A DNA stretch of 64,000 nucleotides from contig NZ_JARYGY010000004.1 of assembly GCF_029906345.1 (NCBI RefSeq), positions 62,001-126,000 of the forward strand, given 5' to 3'. The notes below the pieces were generated by a model that saw only the letters and a list, made by a program, of their open reading frames with translations, ran no database searches and was not told where the DNA came from. Positions 52,905 to 61,577 of this stretch are shown piece by piece. The position numbers and the translations under genes were made by a program. This stretch comes from Aquimarina mycalae (GTDB lineage: Bacteria; Bacteroidota; Bacteroidia; Flavobacteriales; Flavobacteriaceae). Each line of letters opens with the position of its first letter. The first letter of the stretch is position 1.

Positions 52905-53004
52905 CTGTATATCGTTTTTTTTAATTAAATTATATAACATATTAATTGTAACAAAAACGGTGACTACTAGACTTATATAATAAACTTAATCTGATCTTGT
53001 TATT

Positions 53005-53439
53005 ATGGAAGAACACAGACCGCAAAAAAGTTGGTTTAGTAGAAATTGGCCTTGGGTAGTGCCTGTTGGAGGTTGCCTTACGCTAATTATTGTATTCTTT
53101 GTGTTTCTGGGCTCTGTGGTCTTTGGAGTTTCTAAAGCCCTGACAAGCTCAACACCTTATCAAGATGCTCTTGCTAAGGCTCAAGAAGACGAGTATATCA
53201 TTCAATTGCTTGGAGAGCCAATAGAAACCAATGGTATTATGCAAGGAGAACTTAATTTTAAAAATAATACAGGAATGGCAGACATTTCAATACCTATAAA
53301 AGGTCCTGAAGGAGAAGCCAGAATATATGTTGTAGGTACCAAACAACATGATAATTGGACCTATTCTGAACTCTATGTCATTATAGAGGAAACCAATGAA
53401 CAGGTTGATTTATTATGGGGTGCAGGAAATAGTGAATAA
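53005..53439 (+). CDS. Coa1-like membrane protein
   Basis: The 144-residue protein has one membrane helix (about residues 17-42, WVVPVGGCLTLIIVFFVFLG) and a domain with EYIIQLLGEPIETNGIMQGEL and ADISIPIKGPEGEA, the pattern of the cytochrome oxidase assembly protein 1 (Coa1) family. In bacteria the function of these proteins is not shown. It is followed after 27 nt by a multi-helix membrane protein gene, probably co-transcribed. Confidence 0.85.
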   Translation: MEEHRPQKSWFSRNWPWVVPVGGCLTLIIVFFVFLGSVVFGVSKALTSSTPYQDALAKAQEDEYIIQLLGEPIETNGIMQGELNFKNNTGMADISIPIKGPEGEARIYVVGTKQHDNWTYSELYVIIEETNEQVDLLWGAGNSE

Positions 53440-53466
53440 CCGTTTTTGCAATAACAACACTACTTT

Positions 53467-54489
53467 ATGAACAACAAATTAAGCATTAGCAATTCAATTA
53501 TTATATTCGGATTTCCTTTATTGATCATTGTTCTGATGATTGTAATAGCAAATTCAAGATTATTTGAATTAAACCCAGAAGCTTTATCAATTGGTATTAC
53601 CGCTGATCTTCTTTTTACAGTTCCTTTCATTTACTTTCTACTGATTAGAAAAAAGAACATCCCGAAAATTACAGTACTATCATTGTTCATTATAGGAGTA
53701 GTCGTAACAACATTTATTATCCCTGAAGAAAACCAATTTTTTCTAGATCAAATCAAAACTTGGTTCTTGCCGATTGTAGAAATTGGTGTTTTTTCATTTG
53801 TAGTGTATAAGGTAAGAAAAGTGCTAAAATCGTATCGTATTAATAAAGAAGATGACCGTGATTTTTTCTCTACCTTAAAAATTACTTGCGAAGAAATATT
53901 ACCTAAAAAAATATCCGTGTTACTTGCCATGGAAATTGCTGTTTTTTATTACGGATTTATCTATTGGAAAAAAAGAAAATTACGAAACAACGAATTCTCT
54001 TATCATAAGAATAGCGGTACCATTTCAATTCTAATTGCACTTATCCCAATAATTGGAATAGAAACATACGTGCTACACATTCTCCTTATGAAATGGAGTA
54101 TCATAGCAGCCTGGATTGTTAGCGGATTAAGTATTTATTCTGGTTTTCAGATTTTCGGATTTTTGAAATCAATGCTAAAAAGACCTTCTTCTATTGAAAC
54201 CAACACACTTTATCTTCGATATGGAATCTTAAGTGAAGCTGCAATAGATATCGACAATATAGCATCAGTTGAAATTTCTTCCAAACCGATCGAGTTTACC
54301 GATAATACGCTAAAATTATCTCCGTTAGGTGAGCTAGAAAGTCACAATATGATTCTCACGGTTAAGAATGAAAATTCTATGATTGGACTTTATGGAATTA
54401 AAAGAAAATTTAAAACTCTTGCTTTTTACATTGACAAAAAAGAAGAATTCAAAGCTGAATTAGACAAAAAAATTCAGTTATTAGAATAA
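53467..54489 (+). CDS. Multi-pass membrane protein of unknown function
   Basis: The 340-residue protein has about six membrane helices in two blocks (residues about 10-110 and 150-245). The last 90 residues are soluble and PH-like in pattern (SSIETNTLYLRYGILSEA, IASVEIS), as in bacterial PH or YdbS-like membrane proteins. No family is assigned with certainty. It lies after the Coa1-like gene and ends in a terminator. Confidence 0.75.
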   Translation: MNNKLSISNSIIIFGFPLLIIVLMIVIANSRLFELNPEALSIGITADLLFTVPFIYFLLIRKKNIPKITVLSLFIIGVVVTTFIIPEENQFFLDQIKTWFLPIVEIGVFSFVVYKVRKVLKSYRINKEDDRDFFSTLKITCEEILPKKISVLLAMEIAVFYYGFIYWKKRKLRNNEFSYHKNSGTISILIALIPIIGIETYVLHILLMKWSIIAAWIVSGLSIYSGFQIFGFLKSMLKRPSSIETNTLYLRYGILSEAAIDIDNIASVEISSKPIEFTDNTLKLSPLGELESHNMILTVKNENSMIGLYGIKRKFKTLAFYIDKKEEFKAELDKKIQLLE

Positions 54490-54521
54490 AAAAGAGGGGA
54501 GCAAATACTACCCTCTTTTTT
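54488..54521. terminator. Bidirectional terminator
   Basis: AAAAAAGAGGG and CCCTCTTTTTT form an 11-bp stem with a 12-nt loop. It serves the membrane protein gene and the convergent lipoprotein gene. Confidence 0.85.
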
Positions 54522-54537
54522 ATAATACTACAACTAT

Positions 54538-55305
54538 TTATTGTTTATAGATATAGTTTGCTCTAAATATTGATGTCGGCTCTTCATCTGCTGTAACCGT
54601 CATGGTTGCAGAAGATGGGTAATTATCAGCATCATATACATAATCAATTTTTACTTCTCCAATTACTTCTCCATCTTCATCTTTATAAAGAATAGACTTA
54701 ATGTTATTAAGAGGAAACAATGCACGTGCTTTAATTAATTCTGAACTCTGTGGTACCATACTAAAATTAAGCTGAACACCATCTAATACCTCTATAAGGC
54801 CAGCTGCCTCAAAAGTATAAAAATATGGATTTGGTGTTGGATCGTATGATATTGTAGCAAAATACTCATTAATTACTTCTTCGTAAATGCCTGAGGTTTC
54901 ATTATACTCATAGTCCTCTTCTAACACCTTAATCGATATTGGATTCCCGTTATTATCATATTCTAATACATCTCCATTTTCGAAAACATCATACGGATCT
55001 TGGTATAATTCACTAATACTAAATGGTTCTTCTCCACCAGTTACTGTAGACAATCCATCGTTATCGTATGCTAATACTCCTGTATCAATACCATTGGTAA
55101 CACTAGTTACTCTATTATTAGCGTCATAATCAACAACAATATCATAATCTTCTTCGTCAATCTGTGCAGAATCAAATTCTACTTTTTCAATAAGTTTTTT
55201 GGCTGTATCCCCATTTGAATCATTAAACTCATCGGTAACAGAATCGCTGTCACAGCTTGCAAATAATGTAATCGAAATTGCGGATAGAAATAAAAGTTTT
55301 TTCAT
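54538..55305 (-). CDS. Acidic lipoprotein of unknown function
   Basis: The 255-residue protein starts with a lipoprotein signal and lipobox LFASCDSD at residues about 15-22. The mature part is very acidic and has repeated Tyr-Asp strand units (VVDYDANNRVTSVTNG, LEYDNNGNPISIKVLE) like the wall-type YD or RHS-like repeats and DUF4595-type Bacteroidetes lipoproteins. It is likely surface-exposed. It interrupts the biotin genes but runs in the same direction. Confidence 0.8.
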   Translation of the reverse strand: MKKLLFLSAISITLFASCDSDSVTDEFNDSNGDTAKKLIEKVEFDSAQIDEEDYDIVVDYDANNRVTSVTNGIDTGVLAYDNDGLSTVTGGEEPFSISELYQDPYDVFENGDVLEYDNNGNPISIKVLEEDYEYNETSGIYEEVINEYFATISYDPTPNPYFYTFEAAGLIEVLDGVQLNFSMVPQSSELIKARALFPLNNIKSILYKDEDGEVIGEVKIDYVYDADNYPSSATMTVTADEEPTSIFRANYIYKQ

Positions 55306-55437
55306 TCTAAATTATATTGGTTTTAACTGATTTTAATAACCTAGCAATACACTAAGTTTATTAATAAGAGTGTCATAACTATAGGGTTTGTTACCCTTTA
55401 GTTCTATCTATTTTTTAATTATTTTATAATCACCTAT

Positions 55438-56703
55438 CTATAAGGAAGTTAGAAGTGCCGAAATGGATTCGTAAATTTTACTTAATTGATTCTTTGTAAT
55501 TACATATGGAGGCAATATATATATTGTTTTTCCTAAAGGTCTCAAACAAACTCCATGTTTCATAAAGTGTTCAAAAATCTCATATCTTTTTTTACCATAA
55601 CGATCCATTTCTATATCAAGATCTAATGCATAGATCACTCCTTTTTGTCGCGTGGTTTTTACTTTAGGGTGGTTTTTTATTTTGGCATCAAAATCTTGAT
55701 GAGACTTTATAATTTCTTGAATGTTTTTCTGAATTTCTTCGGAACACAGAAGTTCAATACCAGCTATCGCAACAGTACACGCAATGGGATTAGCCGAATA
55801 CGTATGTGCATGAAAAAAAGCTTTCCCTACAGAATCATCTAAAAATGCATCATATACTTCTTGAGTACAACTAGTCACCGCCATTGGCACAAAACCAGCT
55901 GTCAATGCTTTGGACATAGAAATAATATCAGGTGTATGTTCCATGAATTCTGATGCAAAAGTTTTACCAGTTTTACCAAAACCCGTCATCACCTCATCAG
56001 CAATCGTAATGATATCGTTTTTAGTACAGATTTTGAGAATTTCGTTTAGATACTCTTCTTCAAACATATGCATTGCATTAGCTCCCTGAACCAATGGTTC
56101 GTAGATAAAAGCAGCTACATCATATGTCTTTATGATCTCTAACAACTCTTTTTTTACCTTTTCGAAATTCTCCTTATTTGGAGTAGGAATTCGTTGAACA
56201 TCTATAAAAAAATCTTCGAAAGGTCCATTATACACAGATAAACCTGATGCAGACATGGCTCCAAAAGTGTCTCCATGAAATCCATCATTGAAAGCAATGA
56301 TCGTATTTCTTTTGTTTCCCCTATTAAAATGGTATTGTAATGCCATTTTAATTCCCACTTCATTGGCTGTAGAACCATTATCTGAAAAGAAAATCTTTTC
56401 TTGATTGTTTGGTAATATTTTAATCAATTCCTCAGAAAGTCGAACCGCAGGTTCATGAGTAAATCCAGCAAACACGATCTGATCCAGTGTGCGCATTTGC
56501 TCATTGACCTTTTCTATAATGTATGGATTACAGTGCCCGTACATAGCGGTATACCAAGAAGCTATTCCATCGATATATTCTTTTCCCTGATCATCATATA
56601 ACAATGCTCCTTCTGCTTTTACTATGGGTAATGCTTCTGGATGTACTTTATGTTGTGTCAGCGGATGCCAAAGATGTTTTTTATCTCTTTCTTTTAGACT
56701 CAT
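55438..56703 (-). CDS. bioA: Adenosylmethionine-8-amino-7-oxononanoate aminotransferase BioA
   Basis: The 421-residue PLP enzyme has KHLWHPLTQHKVHP at the start, GIASWYTAMYGHCNP, and the Schiff-base lysine in SMSKALTAGFVPMA, with AFFHAHTYSANPIACTVA further on. It transfers the amino group of S-adenosylmethionine to 7-keto-8-aminopelargonate. It overlaps bioD by 4 nt. Confidence 0.97.
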   Translation of the reverse strand: MSLKERDKKHLWHPLTQHKVHPEALPIVKAEGALLYDDQGKEYIDGIASWYTAMYGHCNPYIIEKVNEQMRTLDQIVFAGFTHEPAVRLSEELIKILPNNQEKIFFSDNGSTANEVGIKMALQYHFNRGNKRNTIIAFNDGFHGDTFGAMSASGLSVYNGPFEDFFIDVQRIPTPNKENFEKVKKELLEIIKTYDVAAFIYEPLVQGANAMHMFEEEYLNEILKICTKNDIITIADEVMTGFGKTGKTFASEFMEHTPDIISMSKALTAGFVPMAVTSCTQEVYDAFLDDSVGKAFFHAHTYSANPIACTVAIAGIELLCSEEIQKNIQEIIKSHQDFDAKIKNHPKVKTTRQKGVIYALDLDIEMDRYGKKRYEIFEHFMKHGVCLRPLGKTIYILPPYVITKNQLSKIYESISALLTSL

Positions 56704-57341
56704 AAGCTTGCTAAGGTATCTGTAAATAACGCCGCATATTCTTTGATAACCATTGTATCAAAATATGGTTCATTCTCAATTCTTCCTATAATTGGAGCTC
56801 CCGTCATTTTTTTGATAATACTTTCTGTAGTCGTATGCTCATCTCCACTAAAAATAATTGCAGGCTTTATTCCTTTACTCTGTAATAATTGTATCGTCAT
56901 TAATGTATGATTAATACTCCCCAAATAATGTCTTGAAACCACAATAACTTTATAGTCAGAATCTATAAGATCCAAGATTGTATTTTTATCATTGAGAGGT
57001 ACTAATAATCCACCTGCACCTTCAACTACAATATTATTCTTAGTTTTCGGTAATTTAATTTTTTTTACATCTATAGTAATACCATCAATTTCTGCAGCAG
57101 CATGCGGACTCATTGGAGTCTGTAACGCATAACTATTTGAGTGAAATTTTGATGTTGTATTAGACACTAATTCCTGTACCTTATCGGTATCAGAATATGA
57201 TAGATCACCTGCCTGAACTGGTTTAAAATAATCTGCTTCTAATGCTTCGACAACAATCGCCGATGCAATCGTTTTACCGACATCAGTTCCAATACCAGTA
57301 ATAAATATTTTTTTTTGAGTTGTCTCGACAGTGCTCGACAT
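56700..57341 (-). CDS. bioD: Dethiobiotin synthetase BioD
   Basis: The protein has the P-loop ITGIGTDVGKTIASAIV, the substrate region KPVQAGDLSYSDTD, and VVEGAGGLLVPLND, all typical of BioD. It closes the ureido ring of dethiobiotin with CO2 and ATP. The start is placed at the ATG at 57341 (MSSTVETTQKK); an upstream ATG at 57368 would overlap bioF by 14 nt and is possible. It couples with bioA downstream. Confidence 0.95.
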   Translation of the reverse strand: MSSTVETTQKKIFITGIGTDVGKTIASAIVVEALEADYFKPVQAGDLSYSDTDKVQELVSNTTSKFHSNSYALQTPMSPHAAAEIDGITIDVKKIKLPKTKNNIVVEGAGGLLVPLNDKNTILDLIDSDYKVIVVSRHYLGSINHTLMTIQLLQSKGIKPAIIFSGDEHTTTESIIKKMTGAPIIGRIENEPYFDTMVIKEYAALFTDTLASL

Positions 57342-57354
57342 GATTTGTGTGTTT

Positions 57355-58509
57355 TTAATTTTTGGCAAAGGTAGCTAACAACTCTAAAACTTCTACTATT
57401 TGTTCTTTTGTATTATAAGAATGTAGGCAAAAACGTAATCTTTCTTTTCCTTTTGTTACTGTTGGAGAAAGGATCGGTTTTACATCAAATCCTTTTTCAC
57501 CAAGATATTGTGCCGTTCTTTTTACTTTTTCATTTCCAGAAATGATACAACAATGTATTGCAGAATTACTTTTTATAAATATAGATGTTAGCTGTAATTC
57601 TTTGATTTTTTGATTAAAAAATTGAATATTCTTCTGAAGCTTTTCTATATCAGTACTGGTTTCTAATTCATTATATGCTCCTTGTATTGTTGCCAGTGAA
57701 TGAGGTGGCAATCCAGTTGTGTATATAAAACTTCTGGCAAAATTGACTAAATAACTTCTTAAATCCATTGACCCTAAGACAACAGCACCGTGGCAACCAA
57801 GTGCTTTTCCGAATGTATTTATCCTAGCAAATACTTGGTTCTCCAATCTCAATTCCTGAATAAGACCTACACCTTTGTTTCCAAATACTCCAACAGCGTG
57901 TGCTTCATCTACTATAAAATGACAATTATTCTTTTTACAGAACTTCGCAAAAGCAATTAAATCAGGTACATCGCCATCCATAGAGAACACCGATTCGGTA
58001 ACTACATATATTTCTTTCGCAACGTTATCTGCATTTCTACTTCGCTCAATGATACGACTAAGATCCACTAAGTCATTATGTTTAAATTTATAGGATTTGG
58101 CATTGCTCATCGTAATTCCATCTCGTATAGAAGCATGAATGAACTCATCATATACAATAATATCACCTCTTTGCGGTACCGATGAAAAGAAACCAACATT
58201 GGCATCATATCCAGAATTAAAAATCAAGGCCGATTCTGCATTGTGAAAACTTGTCAATAATTCTTCTGCTTCTACATATAACTCATGATTTCCAGAAAGT
58301 AAGCGGGATCCAGTGGCGCCATTTTGATGCATCCTTTTTTCTGCTAATATTTTATGCGTATGATCAAAAATGGATGTAGAGGTAGAAAAACCGATATAAT
58401 CATTTGATGCAAAATCAATCAAATCGCTTCTTCTAAGAAGCTTACGTAATGCATTACTTTTTTCTCTATCCTCAAGTTTTTTTTTAAGTTTTTTGGGCAA
58501 GCCTTCCAT
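57355..58509 (-). CDS. bioF: 8-amino-7-oxononanoate synthase BioF (KAPA synthase)
   Basis: The product from the ATG at 58509 (MEGLPKKLKKKLEDR) is 384 residues, an alpha-oxoamine synthase with GATGSRLLSGNHELY, VDEAHAVGVFGNKGVG and the PLP lysine in NTFGKALGCHGAVV. It condenses pimeloyl thioester with alanine. A reading from 58524 adds five residues. It is the first gene of the bioF-bioD-bioA unit. No promoter consensus was seen upstream. Confidence 0.96.
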   Translation of the reverse strand: MEGLPKKLKKKLEDREKSNALRKLLRRSDLIDFASNDYIGFSTSTSIFDHTHKILAEKRMHQNGATGSRLLSGNHELYVEAEELLTSFHNAESALIFNSGYDANVGFFSSVPQRGDIIVYDEFIHASIRDGITMSNAKSYKFKHNDLVDLSRIIERSRNADNVAKEIYVVTESVFSMDGDVPDLIAFAKFCKKNNCHFIVDEAHAVGVFGNKGVGLIQELRLENQVFARINTFGKALGCHGAVVLGSMDLRSYLVNFARSFIYTTGLPPHSLATIQGAYNELETSTDIEKLQKNIQFFNQKIKELQLTSIFIKSNSAIHCCIISGNEKVKRTAQYLGEKGFDVKPILSPTVTKGKERLRFCLHSYNTKEQIVEVLELLATFAKN

Positions 58510-58567
58510 AGTGCTAAAATACAATAAAATGATACTACTGTAATTGCTCTTCTAATCATTATTAAAT

Positions 58568-58654
58568 TTGAAAAACAATAATTAAATATTCTTTTTTGAT
58601 AAAAAATTATCGTTTTTCAATAATTTTTATATATTTGTTATTGTAAAACAATAA
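58568..58654. promoter_or_regulatory. Operator cluster before the DUF2975-HTH cassette
   Basis: TTGAAAAACAATAATT (58568-58583) and AATTATCGTTTTTCAA (58605-58620) form an inverted repeat with 15 of 16 matches and a 21-nt spacer. A second palindrome TTATTGT-AAA-ACAATAA (58638-58654) abuts the -7 element. All four halves share ACAATAA or TTATnGT. The cassette's own HTH protein is the likely binder. Confidence 0.6.
58630..58637 (+). promoter_or_regulatory. Promoter -7 element of the DUF2975 cassette
   Basis: TATATTTG matches the consensus and lies 22 nt before the first ATG, directly next to the inner operator. A clear -33 element was not found. Confidence 0.55.
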
Positions 58655-58659
58655 TAATT

Positions 58660-59181
58660 ATGAAGACAAAGCAAATTTTAACCTTAATGAAGATAGTATC
58701 CTGGATATTATTTATTGGTTTATGTATTAAACTAGGAGCGATACTTATTTCTGGTGGAATCAGTCTTTTTGTAAACGAAAAAGCCACAGAAAACCTATAC
58801 TTAGGTTTAGACCTATCACAGCTTTATAAATTTTCGACTAGCTATTACATTTTGGTCTTATCACTGCTTGTTTCAGTATCAGCGCTAAAAGCTTATTTAT
58901 TTTATTTAGTCCTCAAAATATTCTCAAAAATCGATTTTGACCAACCATTTACAAAACCTGTAGCAATCTTAATTTCATCTATTAGTTACGTTTCACTATG
59001 GACCGGATTATTAGCTTATTTTGCAAATAATTATTGTAAATGGTTGCTGAAAAAAGGTGCCGTATTTAATTTAGACTGGGGAAGTTCTGAATTCCTTTTT
59101 ATGGCTGGAATTATCTTTATTATAGGATTCATCTTCAAAAGAGGTGTAGAAATTCAATTAGAAAACCAACTAACTGTATAA
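58660..59181 (+). CDS. DUF2975 family membrane protein (copy 1)
   Basis: The 173-residue protein has four hydrophobic helices (about residues 8-32, 60-88, 102-125 and 143-163) and ends in RGVEIQLENQLTV, the usual ending of DUF2975 proteins encoded next to a YozG-type regulator. Function is unknown. The following gene is a homologous copy after 2 nt. Confidence 0.85.
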   Translation: MKTKQILTLMKIVSWILFIGLCIKLGAILISGGISLFVNEKATENLYLGLDLSQLYKFSTSYYILVLSLLVSVSALKAYLFYLVLKIFSKIDFDQPFTKPVAILISSISYVSLWTGLLAYFANNYCKWLLKKGAVFNLDWGSSEFLFMAGIIFIIGFIFKRGVEIQLENQLTV

Positions 59182-59183
59182 TT

Positions 59184-59702
59184 ATGAATTTAAAAATGTT
59201 TGGGAAAAGATCATTCTCTACAGTATTATTTTATGCTACTCGTTTTATTATAATAGGATATGGACTATTTCTATTATTCATCATTATATCGCTAATAAGT
59301 AATAACTTTATTATCACAGAAACGAATCATCTTCAGATACATATTCCTTTTACAAACTCTGTTATAAAAGGTGATTATAGTGTACATACATTTATTGGTA
59401 TTTTGTGTTTCCTTGTATTTTACACTTCTTTTTTCTTCTTGCTATCTTTAATTTTCAAGACGTTTAGCGCTGAAAAACTGTTTACAGAAGAAGCCATAAA
59501 ATACCTGAGATGGTTTACCATATTGAATCTAATTTTACCAGTAGCTTATGCCGTAGCTGGAATTCTAATTAATAACAGAATTACTCTTGATGATATAGTT
59601 CCTGGACTATTACACATAGGGTTAGGAATTTTTGCTGCATTCATTGCTACCATTTTCAAACTAGGTTTTACATTACAAGAAGAAAACGAATTAACAATAT
59701 AA
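59184..59702 (+). CDS. DUF2975 family membrane protein (copy 2)
   Basis: The 172-residue protein has four helices in the same arrangement and ends in LGFTLQEENELTI, the counterpart of the first copy's end. The two share layout rather than close identity. It is followed after 2 nt by the HTH gene, so all three form one transcript. Confidence 0.83.
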   Translation: MNLKMFGKRSFSTVLFYATRFIIIGYGLFLLFIIISLISNNFIITETNHLQIHIPFTNSVIKGDYSVHTFIGILCFLVFYTSFFFLLSLIFKTFSAEKLFTEEAIKYLRWFTILNLILPVAYAVAGILINNRITLDDIVPGLLHIGLGIFAAFIATIFKLGFTLQEENELTI

Positions 59703-59704
59703 CT

Positions 59705-59908
59705 ATGCCAATAATCATAAATCTCGATGTCATGCTCGCCAAACGAAAAATGAAGAGTAAAGAGTTGGCAGAAAAAATAGGCATTACTACAGCCAATCTC
59801 TCCATCCTTAAATCAGGAAAAGCTAAAGCAATCCGTTTCTCAACGTTAGAAGCAATCTGTGAAGCATTAGAGTGTCAACCTTCGGATATTTTAGAATATC
59901 AATCATAA
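59705..59908 (+). CDS. YozG-type Cro/C1 helix-turn-helix regulator
   Basis: The 67-residue protein is a single HTH domain: INLDVMLAKRKMKSKELA, IGITTANLSILKSGKAKAI, FSTLEAICEALECQPSDILEY. This is the YozG-like XRE group found after DUF2975 genes. It probably binds the operator cluster upstream of the operon and controls its own expression. The signal it responds to may come from the two membrane proteins. Confidence 0.93.
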   Translation: MPIIINLDVMLAKRKMKSKELAEKIGITTANLSILKSGKAKAIRFSTLEAICEALECQPSDILEYQS

Positions 59909-60105
59909 AATTTTATCATCAACATTAAAAATCAATCAAATGAAATCAATCACATTATTACCACATTTATCCTTAGGTACTACTGCATAAAACCTTTTCT
60001 AGAACTATAATTCTATAGAATTAACTGGATTCTAACTATCAATTTGTTAAGCTTACAAAAGTCTTGACAAGCCACTCCTATATCCTATTTTAAAAATTAA
60101 AACTT

Positions 60106-61419
60106 ATGAAAAAATTAAAAAAAATACGTGCATTTTTCTTATATCCAATTTTAGGAATATTACTAGTATTAATTCTTGTTGTAGTTTACAAACTCAATCA
60201 AAGTTCTGTTTTCTTTTCTGAAAACGGAATCTATACTTCGCTTCAAGTTCCTATTAACGAAAAATTTATAGATATAAACATAAACTTATCTGGTACTGCT
60301 GATTCTACTAGTTTCACTCAGGATTTTATGGAAGGTCCTATTGTTACTTATAATGACAACGAACAAATTTCTATAGATTGGTTTTATAATGGTGAAGTGT
60401 ATCACAAAAACTATAGTAATTCTATTAAAAGTTTTAGTATAGATACAGAAGGTAAGCAACTCGACTTTATGTTACCAAAAATTAACAAACCTGCTGTTGA
60501 AATAAATAATGTTCCTGATAAGATTGCATTTATAAGTGATATTCATGGAGATTATACGTACATGGATTGTACTCTAAAAAATCTAAATGTTATTGATTCT
60601 GATGGAAATTGGAATTTTAACAAAAATCATTTAGTAATTGCAGGTGATATGGTTGATCGCGGCAATGAAGTTAGCGGTGTTTTATGGAAAATAGTCACTC
60701 TCTCCGAACAAGCAAGAGAAGCTGGTGGTATGGTACATTATCTTATTGGAAATCACGAGCAATATATTCTTAAAGGAAATTTTAGTCGGGTCGATCCTCT
60801 TAATTTATACGCCATACAACAAATAATGTCTTTTAAAGATGCTTTTTCTGATGAAACTTATTTAGGAAAATGGTTAAGAACTCGACCAGTTATTGTTAAA
60901 ATTGGTTCTATGATTATTACTCATGGTGGAATAAGTCCTGATACAGCTAATAAAAACTTTAGTTTACAACAAATTAATCAAGCCATGTGGGATTATTGGG
61001 AAAACAAATCAGTCGACGATAGCCTAAAAGAGGTTATTTTAGGAAAAACAGGAGTCACTCAATACAGAGGTTATATTAGACAAAATGACGAAGTTAAAAA
61101 AGCAACTCCACAACAGATTAATACTATTCTTGAAACCTATAATGCATCGCAAATCATAGTTGGACATACGAATGTTACCAAAATCAAACCCCTATATGAT
61201 GGAAAGATATATGATATTAATGCTATCGAGACATCTTCTGAAGCCTTAGTTTTTGAAAACGACGTGTTAAAAGTTGTTGATATTGGTATAATTAAACAAG
61301 AAAATACTCATAATATGTATCAAAGAGATTTTTCTTTTGGTAGCATAAATGATTGGAAAATGATACTATCTACCATAGGAAATATTATTAGACTTTCTTC
61401 AATTAGTCATCCATATTAA
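60106..61419 (+). CDS. Calcineurin-like metallophosphoesterase
   Basis: The 437-residue protein has an N-terminal membrane anchor (about residues 10-28) and a beta-rich region of about 110 residues, then the phosphoesterase motifs ISDIHGDY, AGDMVDRG, GNHEQYI, THGGIS and VGHTNV, which hold the two-metal site. This is like the Shewanella-type protein phosphatases. Likely a phosphatase in the periplasm. The gene stands alone, with a terminator hairpin after it; 197 nt before it show no gene. Confidence 0.9.
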   Translation: MKKLKKIRAFFLYPILGILLVLILVVVYKLNQSSVFFSENGIYTSLQVPINEKFIDININLSGTADSTSFTQDFMEGPIVTYNDNEQISIDWFYNGEVYHKNYSNSIKSFSIDTEGKQLDFMLPKINKPAVEINNVPDKIAFISDIHGDYTYMDCTLKNLNVIDSDGNWNFNKNHLVIAGDMVDRGNEVSGVLWKIVTLSEQAREAGGMVHYLIGNHEQYILKGNFSRVDPLNLYAIQQIMSFKDAFSDETYLGKWLRTRPVIVKIGSMIITHGGISPDTANKNFSLQQINQAMWDYWENKSVDDSLKEVILGKTGVTQYRGYIRQNDEVKKATPQQINTILETYNASQIIVGHTNVTKIKPLYDGKIYDINAIETSSEALVFENDVLKVVDIGIIKQENTHNMYQRDFSFGSINDWKMILSTIGNIIRLSSISHPY

Positions 61420-61490
61420 AACTTTGTTGACACCTCTGTTGATCTTACTATATAAAAGGTAAGGTTGGTATTACATAGTGATCAAAAAAA

Positions 61491-61534
61491 GAAACTGTAA
61501 TTATATAGACAAGCTAGTTATAATTACAGTTTTC
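61491..61534 (+). terminator. Terminator-like hairpin after the phosphoesterase gene
   Basis: AACTGTAATTATA and TATAATTACAGTT form a 13-bp stem around a 13-nt loop, flanked by an A run and TTTTC. It lies 70 nt after the stop. Confidence 0.65.
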
Positions 61535-61577
61535 CTCTTTATATTCTAAATAATTATCAATAAGATATTACCAATAA

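Noticed and set aside
59940..59990. 16-codon frame MKSITLLPHLSLGTTA after the HTH gene
   Set aside because: Too short to support by itself, with no leader motif or conserved context; could be chance.
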